From: JANQHS01 sp965267505
Lineage (GTDB): Bacteria > Bacteroidota > Bacteroidia > Cytophagales > CCMP332
Assembly (NCBI GenBank): GCA_965267505.1
Contig: OZ254081.1
Span: 1,240,001-1,304,000 of the forward strand
Length of the DNA stretch: 64,000 nt
Direction: 5' to 3'
How positions within the stretch are numbered: position 1 is the stretch's first letter; every line of letters begins with the position of its first letter. Positions 52,113 through 61,474 of this stretch are shown one piece after another. The notes under the pieces are model-generated. The model was given only the letters and a program-made list of their open reading frames with translations. It was not told the origin of the DNA and made no database searches. A program made the position numbers and the translations under genes.

Positions 52113-53153
52113 ATGACTTCTAAGAATAAAAGGCGACTTTCCATCATTAAGACCTATGCCTTGGGTTGGGGAATTGCCTTCGTATTCTTTTCTATTGTCA
52201 GAGGCGAAGGGACCGAGGAATTGGGGGCTGTGAAAATGGAGGTTTGGAGGGCCATGATCGTATCCATGATCCTGGGTCCAATATTTGGAAGTATATCAGG
52301 CATAGCCCAGGTCCTTACCGAGGAATATGGCTATAAGAAGATCTCAATCCTTAAGCTTCTTTTATTAAGAATTGCCTTTGCCATATTGGTCCTGGCTTTC
52401 ATGATTCTGGTAGCCTTTACGATCTATGGCCAAGACATGAGCTTCCTGGATTTTGCCTTTGAGCCCGGAAGCTTTGCCATTTACCTCTATATCCTGACGG
52501 TTGATGTTTTTCTTTTCGCCCTGAGGCAAATCAACCTTTTTTTTGGCAGCAATAACCTGCGAAAACTTTTCACCGGGAGATACTATACCCCCAGAGATGA
52601 AGAGAGGGTCTTTATGTTCATCGATCTGAAAGATTCGACCAGTCATGCAGAACGGCTTGGGCATATTGCATATAGCAAACTCATCCAGGACTGCTTTGTT
52701 GACCTGGGCGTAGTGGTGGAGAATGAAGCCGAGATCTACCAATATGTGGGCGATGAGGCTATCCTTACCTGGAAAAAAAAGGATGGGATCAAAGATCAGA
52801 ACTGTCTAAAAGCATATTACAATTTCAGAGATCAGCTGGAAGGCAGAAAAGAGTATTATTCTAAAACCTATGATTGCATGCCTCAATTCAAGGCTGGAGC
52901 CCATTCAGGAATAATAACCGTGACAGAGGTTGGCAAATACAAAAAAGAGATCGCATATCATGGAGATACCATAAACACAGCCGCGAGGATACAGGGCAAA
53001 AGCAAGGAATTGGGTAAGGAACTATTGATCTCCGAAGAATTGAAAAACGAAGTTGAAAGTTTGGGTTTTGATTTTGAGCTATTGGGCAAGGTAGAGCTGA
53101 AGGGAAAAGAAAAAGAGCTTGCGATCTTTTCAGTAAATAGTAAGGCCCAATGA
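52113..53153 (+). CDS. Membrane-anchored class III adenylate/guanylate cyclase
   Basis: Four N-terminal helices (to about residue 140) precede a cyclase homology domain: VFMFIDLKDSTSHAERLG with the first metal Asp, YVGDEAILTW with the second, and YHGDTINTAARIQGKSKE with the Asn/Arg transition-state pair. A cyclic nucleotide second messenger is therefore made at the inner membrane. The purine-selecting Lys/Asp are not clear by eye. The next gene overlaps its stop by four bases, so the lipoprotein may sense or regulate. Confidence 0.9.
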   Translation: MTSKNKRRLSIIKTYALGWGIAFVFFSIVRGEGTEELGAVKMEVWRAMIVSMILGPIFGSISGIAQVLTEEYGYKKISILKLLLLRIAFAILVLAFMILVAFTIYGQDMSFLDFAFEPGSFAIYLYILTVDVFLFALRQINLFFGSNNLRKLFTGRYYTPRDEERVFMFIDLKDSTSHAERLGHIAYSKLIQDCFVDLGVVVENEAEIYQYVGDEAILTWKKKDGIKDQNCLKAYYNFRDQLEGRKEYYSKTYDCMPQFKAGAHSGIITVTEVGKYKKEIAYHGDTINTAARIQGKSKELGKELLISEELKNEVESLGFDFELLGKVELKGKEKELAIFSVNSKAQ

Positions 53154-53833
53154 AAGCATTGTCCATTCTCATTTTAATTCTGATCGCATCCTGCTCCGGT
53201 TCCCGACAAGAAGGTTCCCAGGACCATAAGATCGTTTCTGAAGGCCCGGACACCCTGATCATTAGAAGGGACTTAAGTGAAGAGGTAGCAGGTTCAGTCT
53301 ACATAGAAAAAGCTATTTCCTATTCATTGTTGATCGGCCAGGATAGCTCAAGATTTAACCCAATATTCATAAAAACCAGAAACGGAGGAACGATCAATAT
53401 TGACCTCAACCTGTCCTATTCCGTAAAAAATGAAAGCTATAAGAGACGCCAGGCTGAACTGGCAATTTTGCTGAAAGAAGCTTCAAAGGAATTCAATATA
53501 GATTCCTTGAAAGGGATAAATTTCGGAAGATTGATACTATCCGGGGACCTTGCCATCAGGCTTAGTCAGGAATACAAAAATAAGCATGGTGAAGGGGAAG
53601 TCATTAGAACATCAGATTACCCAAAAGTATCCGAATTCTTAAAGGAATCATCCCTGGGACTTGACCTAGATGAATTATTGAAGCCTTATTCAAAAACTGT
53701 CAAAAATGTCGAGGTGGAAAAGGTCTTTTTCGCGAAAAAGGAAGGGGTGATCAGCTACGGTAAGCTTGAAACGGACAGCTCCTCGATTCCCAGCTCAATA
53801 CTTGACTGCATTACCTGGGTAGTACTGGAATAA
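53150..53833 (+). CDS. Lipoprotein of unknown function, coupled to the cyclase gene
   Basis: A lipobox (IASC) and Ser/Gln-rich linker precede a domain of about 190 residues with alternating strands and two long helices (RQAELAILLKEASKEFNI). No family is recognised. The ATG lies inside the TGA of the cyclase gene (ATGA), implying tight coupling; a role as sensor or partner of the cyclase is a guess from context. Confidence 0.65.
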   Translation: MKALSILILILIASCSGSRQEGSQDHKIVSEGPDTLIIRRDLSEEVAGSVYIEKAISYSLLIGQDSSRFNPIFIKTRNGGTINIDLNLSYSVKNESYKRRQAELAILLKEASKEFNIDSLKGINFGRLILSGDLAIRLSQEYKNKHGEGEVIRTSDYPKVSEFLKESSLGLDLDELLKPYSKTVKNVEVEKVFFAKKEGVISYGKLETDSSSIPSSILDCITWVVLE

Positions 53834-53953
53834 ACCGCCCTAGAAAAAGCCAATCCGTTAACCCCACCACAGGCCGTTAATTGTCGTGATGGGGCAACGA
53901 ATTTGCGAATAATGAAGAATCCAAAAATTTTCTTCTAGCTTAATTCTTAGCTA

Positions 53954-56404
53954 CTAAACTACCTCCCACTCCAAGTCTCCTATGTACTTGTAGGCAACCT
54001 TTCCTTCTTCGTTCATGGCGAATAAGTAGATCCATTCATTGTCACATAAATTTCTAACCGACTCATGTTTTTCTAGGATTTTACTCATTTCATCCACGGG
54101 TGCTTCAATGAAGACATTGAGTCTTTGTGGTTCATGCTGGAAGTTCTCACCGTCATGGACCGATTGCCAGGCCAGGCCGGTTCTCAGGTCACCGGCAAAA
54201 CCTTCCAGTACCCCAAGGCCTCCGACTACATTGTGTAGGGCCTTGTTTCCGGCACCAAACTTCTTGTTATCAACCGAGGATGCATAATACTGAAGGTTTA
54301 TCCAGCTGGTAACAACCATAGGTGCGGTCATGATCAATTCCAGCACTCCAAACCCTTTATCCTTTTTCCAGGAATAATTATGCATAAAGGTCTTTCCACC
54401 AAAGTTCAAGTGCGCTGTCCTTTCACGAGGAGCAACCACAAAAGAAGAGCATCCTGCGAGTCCCCATTCAGGTCTTACCTGTGACCAGTCTTTACTTCTG
54501 TGAATGACCTTGCTGCCAATATCACCTCCTTTAATGTTCATGCGTTGGGCTCTTTCCAACCTGGCACTTTCTCCAGCCATGTCAAGGGAGTATTGTATCT
54601 CCTCGATATCCTTGAGATGAGACTCCGGAATTCCCTGGTTGAGGAAAAGACTCACATTATCTGTAGTCGTATCATGCAATGCCGGGACAAACACAGTGGT
54701 ATCTGGGACATCGATTCCGGATGCTTTGAGATTCTTTCTGACTTCAGGGTCATTGAGGACAGCAGCTGCAACTTTGGCATTAGCCTCTCCTGTATGACCT
54801 CCACAAGCACCACAATCAAGTCCGGTTCCGTGTGGATTATTTACTGTTGATGAACCATGACCCACGATCAATACGGTTCTCGCAAAGTTTTCCGTAAGTG
54901 ACATGGCATTCAATGCTCCGGTAGCCATTTTGATCCTGTCCTCCATAGGAATTCCACCAAAATCACTGGTTAAATGAACACCTTTTTGAGCCACTTCTTT
55001 TTTGGTCAACCCAGACTCATCAGGATGAGGCATAGGACGGGTAAGACCAAAAGAATCCGTAATTAGTTTGGGCAGAAAATAGATTCCGAGCGGACTTACA
55101 AAACTGAAGCAGGTAATGGCTCCTTGTTTAAAGGACTTCCATGCTTTCAAAACCTGTTCCCTTACTTCTCTCCTGGCAAAGGCTTTATCTTCCATTGCCA
55201 TATCTCCAATCTTTTCAGGAACGGAATGAGAAGTAGTCAAAAGGACCGGGCATTGGTTGGTTCCGTGCTTATGTCCCACAGGGACATACTCAATCGGGAA
55301 CGCAAAGAAGCCTGCAAAGCCAAGGGTTTCGATCTCATCATCCACAGCCTCAAGATTTCTTCTGTACAATTCCGATCGTACGTCGATGCAGAAGATCGCC
55401 TGGGCTTTGGGAGTACTTTTTTCTTTTTTGGCTGGCTGCGCAAAATTCAACTTTTGAATGAGCTGCCTTTGATTTGCCTTGTCGAAAGCCTGTTGAAGAA
55501 CAAGCATCTGAGAAAGCTTCCTATCAAATCCATTGCCCGCTACCAAAGCCTCGTTATTTTGCTTCGCCTCTAACCATTGAGATGCAAGACCATCATATTT
55601 CAAAAGCATTCTGAAGGCCAATTCCCACATCAGCATAATGGTAAGAAACTCGTCAACCTTATGACTTTCCTGACCAGCCAAGCCGGCATCCCAATCGATA
55701 CGAGCTGCAAATCCAACCCAGCCATTCATCTTCATGAGTAGGCTGTTCAGGTATTGTTCTCTGGAACTTTCTGAGATCTCAAGAGTATCCAACGCCATGT
55801 TGGTAGCTTCCAAATAGTCGTTGGGAAGTGACTTTACGAATTTTCTGAATCCTTTAAGTCCCATGGCTTCAGGACTGAAATCCACTTCAGCTTCCCTTTT
55901 CCATGCCTGGTAAACCGAATTGGTTCTATTAGATGTATTCCAGATGGCTTGCTTGTCGTCGAAATAGGCAGAGGCCCAGAATGAGATCCTATCGACCATG
56001 AATCGTTTCCACTTTTTGCCATTTATTTCACTGGCAACATCGGTCATGGTTTTGATCTTGTACTTTTCTCCTTCTTCTACTCCATCAATAATTCCGGAAA
56101 TGAAGTAATCGGCATCCTTGCCCAGACCGTAGTCATTGTCGGCAAGAGCCTTGGAAATATCTTCTCGGTTCAGCTTACCCTGCTTTAAGGCATCTAGGTA
56201 AAAACTAATCGGAAGAGTGGGTTGGACTTCTCCAGTTTTTACAAGAAAGTCCATAGCGTTGCCGAATTCCATGTTTGCCAGACCCATGTAGGGGTTGACC
56301 GCAACGAAATTCTCAAGGGACCATAAAGGAGCAATCTTCTTAGTGGCCTTAGTCAGGATCTCCTGGATCTCTGATTTGGAAAGATTTGTTTGACTTTGAA
56401 ACAT
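53954..56404 (-). CDS. dabA: DabA, inorganic carbon uptake / carbonic-anhydrase-like subunit (DUF2309)
   Basis: An 816-residue DUF2309 protein. The beta-carbonic-anhydrase-like zinc site is intact: Cys339 and Asp341 in AIFCIDVRSE, His516 in GHGSST and Cys531 in DCGACGG, with the same 15-residue His-to-Cys spacing as the described DabA. Together with DabB it forms an energy-coupled complex that converts CO2 to bicarbonate inside the cell. ATG 56404 is preferred over TTG 56413. The dabB stop is 10 bp upstream, so both are one transcript. For a non-autotroph such as this, supply of bicarbonate to carboxylases is the likely use. Confidence 0.93.
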   Translation of the reverse strand: MFQSQTNLSKSEIQEILTKATKKIAPLWSLENFVAVNPYMGLANMEFGNAMDFLVKTGEVQPTLPISFYLDALKQGKLNREDISKALADNDYGLGKDADYFISGIIDGVEEGEKYKIKTMTDVASEINGKKWKRFMVDRISFWASAYFDDKQAIWNTSNRTNSVYQAWKREAEVDFSPEAMGLKGFRKFVKSLPNDYLEATNMALDTLEISESSREQYLNSLLMKMNGWVGFAARIDWDAGLAGQESHKVDEFLTIMLMWELAFRMLLKYDGLASQWLEAKQNNEALVAGNGFDRKLSQMLVLQQAFDKANQRQLIQKLNFAQPAKKEKSTPKAQAIFCIDVRSELYRRNLEAVDDEIETLGFAGFFAFPIEYVPVGHKHGTNQCPVLLTTSHSVPEKIGDMAMEDKAFARREVREQVLKAWKSFKQGAITCFSFVSPLGIYFLPKLITDSFGLTRPMPHPDESGLTKKEVAQKGVHLTSDFGGIPMEDRIKMATGALNAMSLTENFARTVLIVGHGSSTVNNPHGTGLDCGACGGHTGEANAKVAAAVLNDPEVRKNLKASGIDVPDTTVFVPALHDTTTDNVSLFLNQGIPESHLKDIEEIQYSLDMAGESARLERAQRMNIKGGDIGSKVIHRSKDWSQVRPEWGLAGCSSFVVAPRERTAHLNFGGKTFMHNYSWKKDKGFGVLELIMTAPMVVTSWINLQYYASSVDNKKFGAGNKALHNVVGGLGVLEGFAGDLRTGLAWQSVHDGENFQHEPQRLNVFIEAPVDEMSKILEKHESVRNLCDNEWIYLFAMNEEGKVAYKYIGDLEWEVV

Positions 56405-56413
56405 GGTTTTCAA

Positions 56414-58096
56414 TTATTTTTTTGTGACTAATGACGACTGGAGTTCTGCTTTTAGCTCTTCTACCAGTTTAGTTGACTTTAATTCATCTTCATCCTTTTC
56501 TTCCTCAATGGTCAGATTTGCCCATTTGAATGTTTCATTCTTGAGCGAACCAATCATTCGGTCGAAGACTACATTTACATAAAGTCCATTTCTTAGATGT
56601 ACCCCAAGATTATATCCGGGGAAGGCTCTTTTCAGTTTAGGTGCAAAGAGTTGTACTAGCACAACCAGGGAAAATATCGCCAAAGCGATCCCCGCTCCAA
56701 CTTTTATCACGAGGGGAGGATTGTGATCCGCCGGGATCTGACTTCCCAAAATACTGCTGGCAGCAAATTCCAATGTGAAAAATGACATGGAAACAAAGAG
56801 TGCAAGTCCGGCAGAACGAGCAATGGCTTTAAGAGATGCCTTTGCATCCAGAGAGGATGAAAGAACTTGGCTAAGACCCATTACTATGATTGCGCCGGTA
56901 GCCATCAGATTAAATTCTTCTGTTGGGTGGATACCCCAGAGGTAACAAACAAAAGCATAAATGCCGAAGGATGCTACAAGGCTCAACATGATCCATTCAA
57001 AACTCCCCTCTTTTTTAGGCAGTTCGATTTTCCTGGCCCTTACCGAATCGATAACACTGCCAGAAGAAAGAAACGCATGTGCTTTATAGAAAGAATGGGC
57101 TACTACATGGAGCAGAGCTGCTCCATAGACTCCAAATCCACAGAGAAGGAGTGAGAATCCCATATGGGCAATACTGGAATAACCCAGTGATATCTTAATG
57201 GTAGGTTGGGTCATGAATACGATGGAGGCATACATTGCCGTGAACCCACCTATCGCAATAAGCATTAAAGATCCGCTGGTAGATTCGGTCATCAGGTATC
57301 CCATCCTGACCATAAGGAATGGTCCGGCATTCAATAAACCTGCGTGAAGAAGGGCCGAAACCGGGGTGGGGGTCTCAACCACCTCGACAAGCCATCCATG
57401 CATTGGAAATTGGGCCGATTTCAATGCTGCGGAGATGACCAGAAAGATCGAGGCAGTTACAAGATCCCCGGAGATGGAAGCCATGTTCTGCAATCCGGTA
57501 AATATTGCATCCAGATTGCCGGTACCAAATTCTTTGTAGATAAGAGCAAAGGCTATCAATAAGCTAAGATCACCAAGCCTTGCAGAGAAAAACTTCTTCC
57601 TGGCGGCCACAATTGCTTGAGGTCGCGAACGATAGAAAACCAACAAATAATGCAGACAAATACTGGTAAGGAACCAGAAAAAGAGAAGTTGCGCCAAATT
57701 GCCCGACAGAACTAATAATTCAACAGACCCTATGGTGGTGGCCATCCGTGCAAGGAAAATGTTTTTCCTCGGATCACCATCCAAATAGTTCTTGCTAAAC
57801 CTGATCACGGTGTAACCCATAATAGCGATCATCACCATCATGGTTGTGCTCAAGGAATCTAAACGAAAAGCAAAGCCAAGGCCTTCCCATCCAAGGGTCG
57901 GTGACTGCATAGTGCCGTATTGGAAAACCATAGCAGCACTAACCAGAGCAACTAAAATACCCAGTCCACCTAGAATCTCCAGAAATGGATAAGATCGAAA
58001 TGAACTTCTATCCCTTCTAAGGGCAACCAATAGGCAGTAAATGAAAAGTGTGGCCGGAGCCAACAAAGGAATCAAGTAGATTGAATTAACTTCCAT
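56414..58096 (-). CDS. dabB: DabB, proton-conducting membrane subunit (NuoL/MrpA-like)
   Basis: About 13-14 transmembrane helices with the complex-I-type antiporter core: LARLATT-like SFSAR helix region, then HGWLVEVVETPTPVSALLHAG (NuoL signature with Glu/Lys ion path) and HMGFSLLLCGFGVYGAALLHVVAHSFYKAHAFL. It lacks other complex I genes and is followed directly by dabA, which identifies it as the cation-driven partner of the DAB system. A charged C-terminal tail probably contacts DabA. ATG 58096 fits, and an inverted repeat lies 37-87 bp upstream. Confidence 0.92.
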   Translation of the reverse strand: MEVNSIYLIPLLAPATLFIYCLLVALRRDRSSFRSYPFLEILGGLGILVALVSAAMVFQYGTMQSPTLGWEGLGFAFRLDSLSTTMMVMIAIMGYTVIRFSKNYLDGDPRKNIFLARMATTIGSVELLVLSGNLAQLLFFWFLTSICLHYLLVFYRSRPQAIVAARKKFFSARLGDLSLLIAFALIYKEFGTGNLDAIFTGLQNMASISGDLVTASIFLVISAALKSAQFPMHGWLVEVVETPTPVSALLHAGLLNAGPFLMVRMGYLMTESTSGSLMLIAIGGFTAMYASIVFMTQPTIKISLGYSSIAHMGFSLLLCGFGVYGAALLHVVAHSFYKAHAFLSSGSVIDSVRARKIELPKKEGSFEWIMLSLVASFGIYAFVCYLWGIHPTEEFNLMATGAIIVMGLSQVLSSSLDAKASLKAIARSAGLALFVSMSFFTLEFAASSILGSQIPADHNPPLVIKVGAGIALAIFSLVVLVQLFAPKLKRAFPGYNLGVHLRNGLYVNVVFDRMIGSLKNETFKWANLTIEEEKDEDELKSTKLVEELKAELQSSLVTKK

Positions 58097-58132
58097 CGCA
58101 AATAATTTTGACTCAAAAGAGCTTCTAGCTTT

Positions 58133-58183
58133 TCATTAATAAAAATTAATACTTTTAATAAGATTCATAAATTTTATTAATGA
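58133..58183. promoter_or_regulatory. AT-rich inverted repeat upstream of dabB
   Basis: TCATTAATAAAAATT (58133-58147) and AATTTTATTAATGA (58170-58183) are inverted copies differing by one A, 22 bp apart, 37 bp from the dabB start. It may be the binding site of a regulator or part of the promoter. No regulator gene of the usual LysR type adjoins dabB. Confidence 0.4.
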
Positions 58184-58255
58184 TAAAAACAAAACCAAAT
58201 CTTAACACACTATGAATCAGCCCATTAGTTAGCAGAGCGTAGAGAAAGCACTTGA

Positions 58256-58444
58256 GATATCAAGCCTCGTTTCGAAATTATCCCTTTAGAAAATAATCCA
58301 AATCGTACTAGCAAGACTGCTGATTCCAGGGATTATCACCGTATCCTGGTATTCTGTGCTCCTTCGTTCACAATGAATTCCCTAGCCGAAGAGTATCTAA
58401 GGCTTATTCAAAGACTGGAATATGACTTTTCTTTAGTTAGCTGA
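58256..58444 (+). pseudogene. Possible gene remnant between dabB and the AraC gene
   Basis: A plus-strand frame of 62 codons begins after a TGA, without a start codon, and ends in TGA. Content is protein-like (RFEIIPLENNPNRTSKTADS, DYHRILVFCAPSF). The FEI-P-L...DYH pattern recalls AraC sensor domains, so it may be a decayed paralogue of the next gene; identification is weak. The rest of the 58097-58500 gap holds only the inverted repeat. Confidence 0.25.
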
Positions 58445-58596
58445 GGACCAAAGTCAGCAATTATGTAGGACCAATGCTATTCTTTTATAGTTTCAAGTAG
58501 CTGAAACATTTTAAAAACATAACAGATTATTGCAAGGGGATCAATATCTCTCCCCCAAGATATCCTCATTTTGATATCAGGAGTTTTGAGCAGAAT

Positions 58597-59421
58597 ATGA
58601 AAACCGTCAAAAGAGAAATGCTTGCATTCAGGCATGAGTTCTATGCAATTGCTATTAAGGCGGGAGGAGATGGAAAGGTGGTTTCAGGAGAATTTTCAAA
58701 TTTCCCGGAAGGCAGCACAGTTTTCTTTAATACTCCTTTTCAGATCCTATCCTGGGAGATCATACCGAATTGGAAAGGTTACTACCTGATGTTCAGCCAG
58801 GATTTTGTAGCCCAATCCAAAGTCCTTTCAGATCTGCTCGAAATCTTCCCCTTTCTCAAGATCGATCAATCAATCCCATTCACTATTCCAAAAGGTCAGA
58901 TTAAAGGAATTCTTTCTATTTATGAGAATATCTGGAAGGAATATAACGGGGCAGAAAAGGATAAATTTCAATTGATAGAGGCACAGGTTTATCTACTTCT
59001 TGCTCAGGTAAAGAGGCTTTTTGAACAGCAAGTTGATCACGATGAGGCCGAAAGGAGCATTAAGACAGCGGACCTTAAATTATTGTCAAGATACCAAACC
59101 CTTATCCAGGTAAGCTTTTATCCGGATTCCGGATTCGAATCCACTTCAAAACTTCACTCGACCAGCTATTATGCTGAAAAATTAAGTGTACATCCTAATC
59201 ACTTAAATGCGGTTATCAAATCGGTTAGCGGGATCACCGCCCTTAATCACATCCATAAGCACATTCTTTCCCTGGCCAAATCCTACCTGGCCCAAACCCA
59301 ATGGTCCGTTAAGGAAATTGCCTATTCCCTTCACTTTGAAAGCCCCAATAACTTTAGCTCCTTTTTTAAAAAGCATACTCGGCTAACCCCTCTTGAATAC
59401 CGGGAAAACGGAATTCTTTGA
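58597..59421 (+). CDS. AraC-family transcriptional regulator (true N-terminus probably at CTG 58501)
   Basis: The C-terminus has two AraC helix-turn-helix units (SVHPNHLNAVIKSVSGIT and WSVKEIAYSLHFESPNNFSSFFKKHT). The sensor domain RHEFYAIAIKAGGDGKVVSG ... GSTVFFNTPFQILSWEI is a well-known Bacteroidota cupin type. In-frame codons before ATG 58597 continue to read typical family sequence back to CTG 58501 (LKHFKNITDYCKGI, PHFDIRSFEQN), directly after a TAG, so the gene probably starts at CTG with 32 more residues. Likely controls the SnoaL-like and hydrolase genes that follow. Confidence 0.88.
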   Translation: MKTVKREMLAFRHEFYAIAIKAGGDGKVVSGEFSNFPEGSTVFFNTPFQILSWEIIPNWKGYYLMFSQDFVAQSKVLSDLLEIFPFLKIDQSIPFTIPKGQIKGILSIYENIWKEYNGAEKDKFQLIEAQVYLLLAQVKRLFEQQVDHDEAERSIKTADLKLLSRYQTLIQVSFYPDSGFESTSKLHSTSYYAEKLSVHPNHLNAVIKSVSGITALNHIHKHILSLAKSYLAQTQWSVKEIAYSLHFESPNNFSSFFKKHTRLTPLEYRENGIL

Positions 59422-59493
59422 AATTCATACTCATTGATTTGAAATCAGAATCTTAAACCTTTTCGAGGGTTTCAACTTTGTATCTCATCAAAA

Positions 59494-60408
59494 ATGAAAA
59501 AGATGAGAACAATTATTCTGGGAGTTCTTTCCCTTTTATATCTAAATGTGAATGCGAAAAACATGGATAAGGCTTTGCAAACAGTGACGGATCTTTTCAT
59601 CGCAACGGACCAAAGAGATTGGGAGAAGGTTGAATCCTGTTTCGCAACTGAGGTAATACTTGACTATTCCTCTATGACAGGAAATCCAGCTGGCTCTTTA
59701 AGACCAAAACAGATAATAAATGCATGGCAAGGGATTTTACCCGGCTTTGAATCAACACACCACCAAATAGGAAATCTGGTCATTTCGGAAAATGGAAAGG
59801 GAGCCCATGTTTTTTGCTATGGAACAGCGAGCCATTACCTGAGTGATCCTCAAGGCAATGTTTGGATTGTTGTGGGCAGCTATGATTTCGATCTTATAGA
59901 AGAAAAGACAGGCTGGAAGATCAGCACAATGAAATTCAATTTTAAATACCAGGACGGAAATACTGAGCTTCCTTCGAAAGCAATAAATGGACCTGAAAAA
60001 AATAAGTCTAGCGTAAGAGAATTCTTCAAGGCTTTAGAACATGAAAATATAGATGAGCTCCTTTCCCTATTTGCAAATGATGCGAGGCAAATAAATCCTT
60101 ATGCATCCGGAATCTTCCCCGAAGGTGCCAATGGAAAAGAAGAAATAAGGAACTATTGGACTCCCGTCTTCCCAAATTTCGATGGAATGGAATTTCCCAT
60201 CGAAGAGATCTATTCAATGGAAGACCCACGGATCGTTTTCGTAAAATATCAAGGGAAAATTAAGCTCAAGGACGGAGCAGGGCTATACCAGAATGACTAT
60301 TACTCGACTTTCAAATTCAATGAGCAGGGGCTCATAGAAGAATACGTAGAAATTTTTAACCCCATTGTCGCAGCACGCGGCTTTGGGCTCATCAATAAGA
60401 TCAAATAA
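59494..60408 (+). CDS. Secreted protein with two SnoaL/NTF2-like domains
   Basis: A signal peptide (ending NVNA) is followed by two cone-shaped NTF2-like folds: TVTDLFIATDQRDWEKVESCF ... GPASHY, and SSVREFFKALEHENIDELLSLFANDARQINPYAS ... EYVEIFNPI. SnoaL-like cavities bind or turn over small hydrophobic molecules; tandem export is unusual. It ends six bases before the hydrolase lipoprotein gene. Confidence 0.82.
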   Translation: MKKMRTIILGVLSLLYLNVNAKNMDKALQTVTDLFIATDQRDWEKVESCFATEVILDYSSMTGNPAGSLRPKQIINAWQGILPGFESTHHQIGNLVISENGKGAHVFCYGTASHYLSDPQGNVWIVVGSYDFDLIEEKTGWKISTMKFNFKYQDGNTELPSKAINGPEKNKSSVREFFKALEHENIDELLSLFANDARQINPYASGIFPEGANGKEEIRNYWTPVFPNFDGMEFPIEEIYSMEDPRIVFVKYQGKIKLKDGAGLYQNDYYSTFKFNEQGLIEEYVEIFNPIVAARGFGLINKIK

Positions 60409-60414
60409 ACAATT

Positions 60415-61434
60415 ATGAAAAAGTTAATATGTGCTTTTGCAGGATCCTTGATCCTCTTGGACTGTAATTCATTACAGGAAAAGCAAACTGATTTAGAAGA
60501 AAGCAATCAAAAATCTGAAGTAAAAATGAAAAAGGTAGAATTCAATAGTGAAGGAGCAAAATTGGTTGGAAACCTCTTTTACCCAAAAAATTATGATGAA
60601 GGAAGAACTTACCCAGCAGTGGTGGTATCAGGAAGCTGGACCACTGTAAAAGAACAAATGGCAGGTCTTTATGCCGAAAAACTTGCTGATGAAGGTTTTG
60701 TTACTCTTGCCTTTGACTTTAGGAATTTTGGAGAAAGCGAAGGGGAACCAAGGTTTTACGAAAGCCCTGGGATGAAAAAGGTTGATGTCGAGAATGCTGT
60801 AAGCTTTTTGGAAGGGTTATCAGAAGTTGACAACCAAAGGATCGGGGCATTTGGAGTCTGCGCAGGGGCAATGTATACTCTTATGGCCGCCTCTGAGGAT
60901 GATAGGATCAAATCTGTCGTTACCACCGCTTCCTGGTTGCATGATGCTGAAGCTGTAAAGCTCTTCTATGGTGGCGAAGAAGGAGTAAATTCAAAAATCG
61001 AAGCAGCGCAGAATGCAAAAAGAGAGTATGCCGAAAATGGGACAGTCCAATACATCCCTTCCATTTCCACTGAGGATGAATCTGCCGCAATGTTTGGTCC
61101 ATACGATTACTATTTGAATCCCGAAAGGGGGGCCATTCCGGAATGGAGCAATGATAAGTTTGCGGTAATGTCATGGGAAGATTGGTTGACCACTGATCCC
61201 ATGCCTACGGCAGACAAGCTTTCACAACCTACTTTGATGATCCACTCGGATGGAGCTGTTCTTCCTCAATACACCAAGAACTATTTTGATAGGGTCGCAT
61301 CTGAAGACAAGGAGCTCTATTGGATGGAAACAGAACTGGAATCTCCCTACCATCAATTCAGCTATTATGATCAGGACAGCGAGGTCAATGAATCTGTAAG
61401 GCAGGCAAGCAGATGGTTTAATTCAAAAATGTAA
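60415..61434 (+). CDS. Lipoprotein alpha/beta hydrolase with Cys at the nucleophile position
   Basis: A lipobox (LLDC) and polar linker precede an alpha/beta hydrolase: VVVSGSWTTVKEQMAGLYAEKLADEG, LAFDFRNFGESEGE, then GVCAGAMYT at the elbow (Cys instead of Ser, as in dienelactone-hydrolase- and YcjY-like families), LMIHSDGAVLPQ for the acid and ELESPYHQFSYYD for the His. It probably cleaves an ester or lactone in the envelope. Co-transcribed with the SnoaL-like gene six bases upstream. Confidence 0.85.
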   Translation: MKKLICAFAGSLILLDCNSLQEKQTDLEESNQKSEVKMKKVEFNSEGAKLVGNLFYPKNYDEGRTYPAVVVSGSWTTVKEQMAGLYAEKLADEGFVTLAFDFRNFGESEGEPRFYESPGMKKVDVENAVSFLEGLSEVDNQRIGAFGVCAGAMYTLMAASEDDRIKSVVTTASWLHDAEAVKLFYGGEEGVNSKIEAAQNAKREYAENGTVQYIPSISTEDESAAMFGPYDYYLNPERGAIPEWSNDKFAVMSWEDWLTTDPMPTADKLSQPTLMIHSDGAVLPQYTKNYFDRVASEDKELYWMETELESPYHQFSYYDQDSEVNESVRQASRWFNSKM

Positions 61435-61474
61435 TACACCCTTGGGGGAAGGTGCTCTTGGAAAACCAGAAAGT

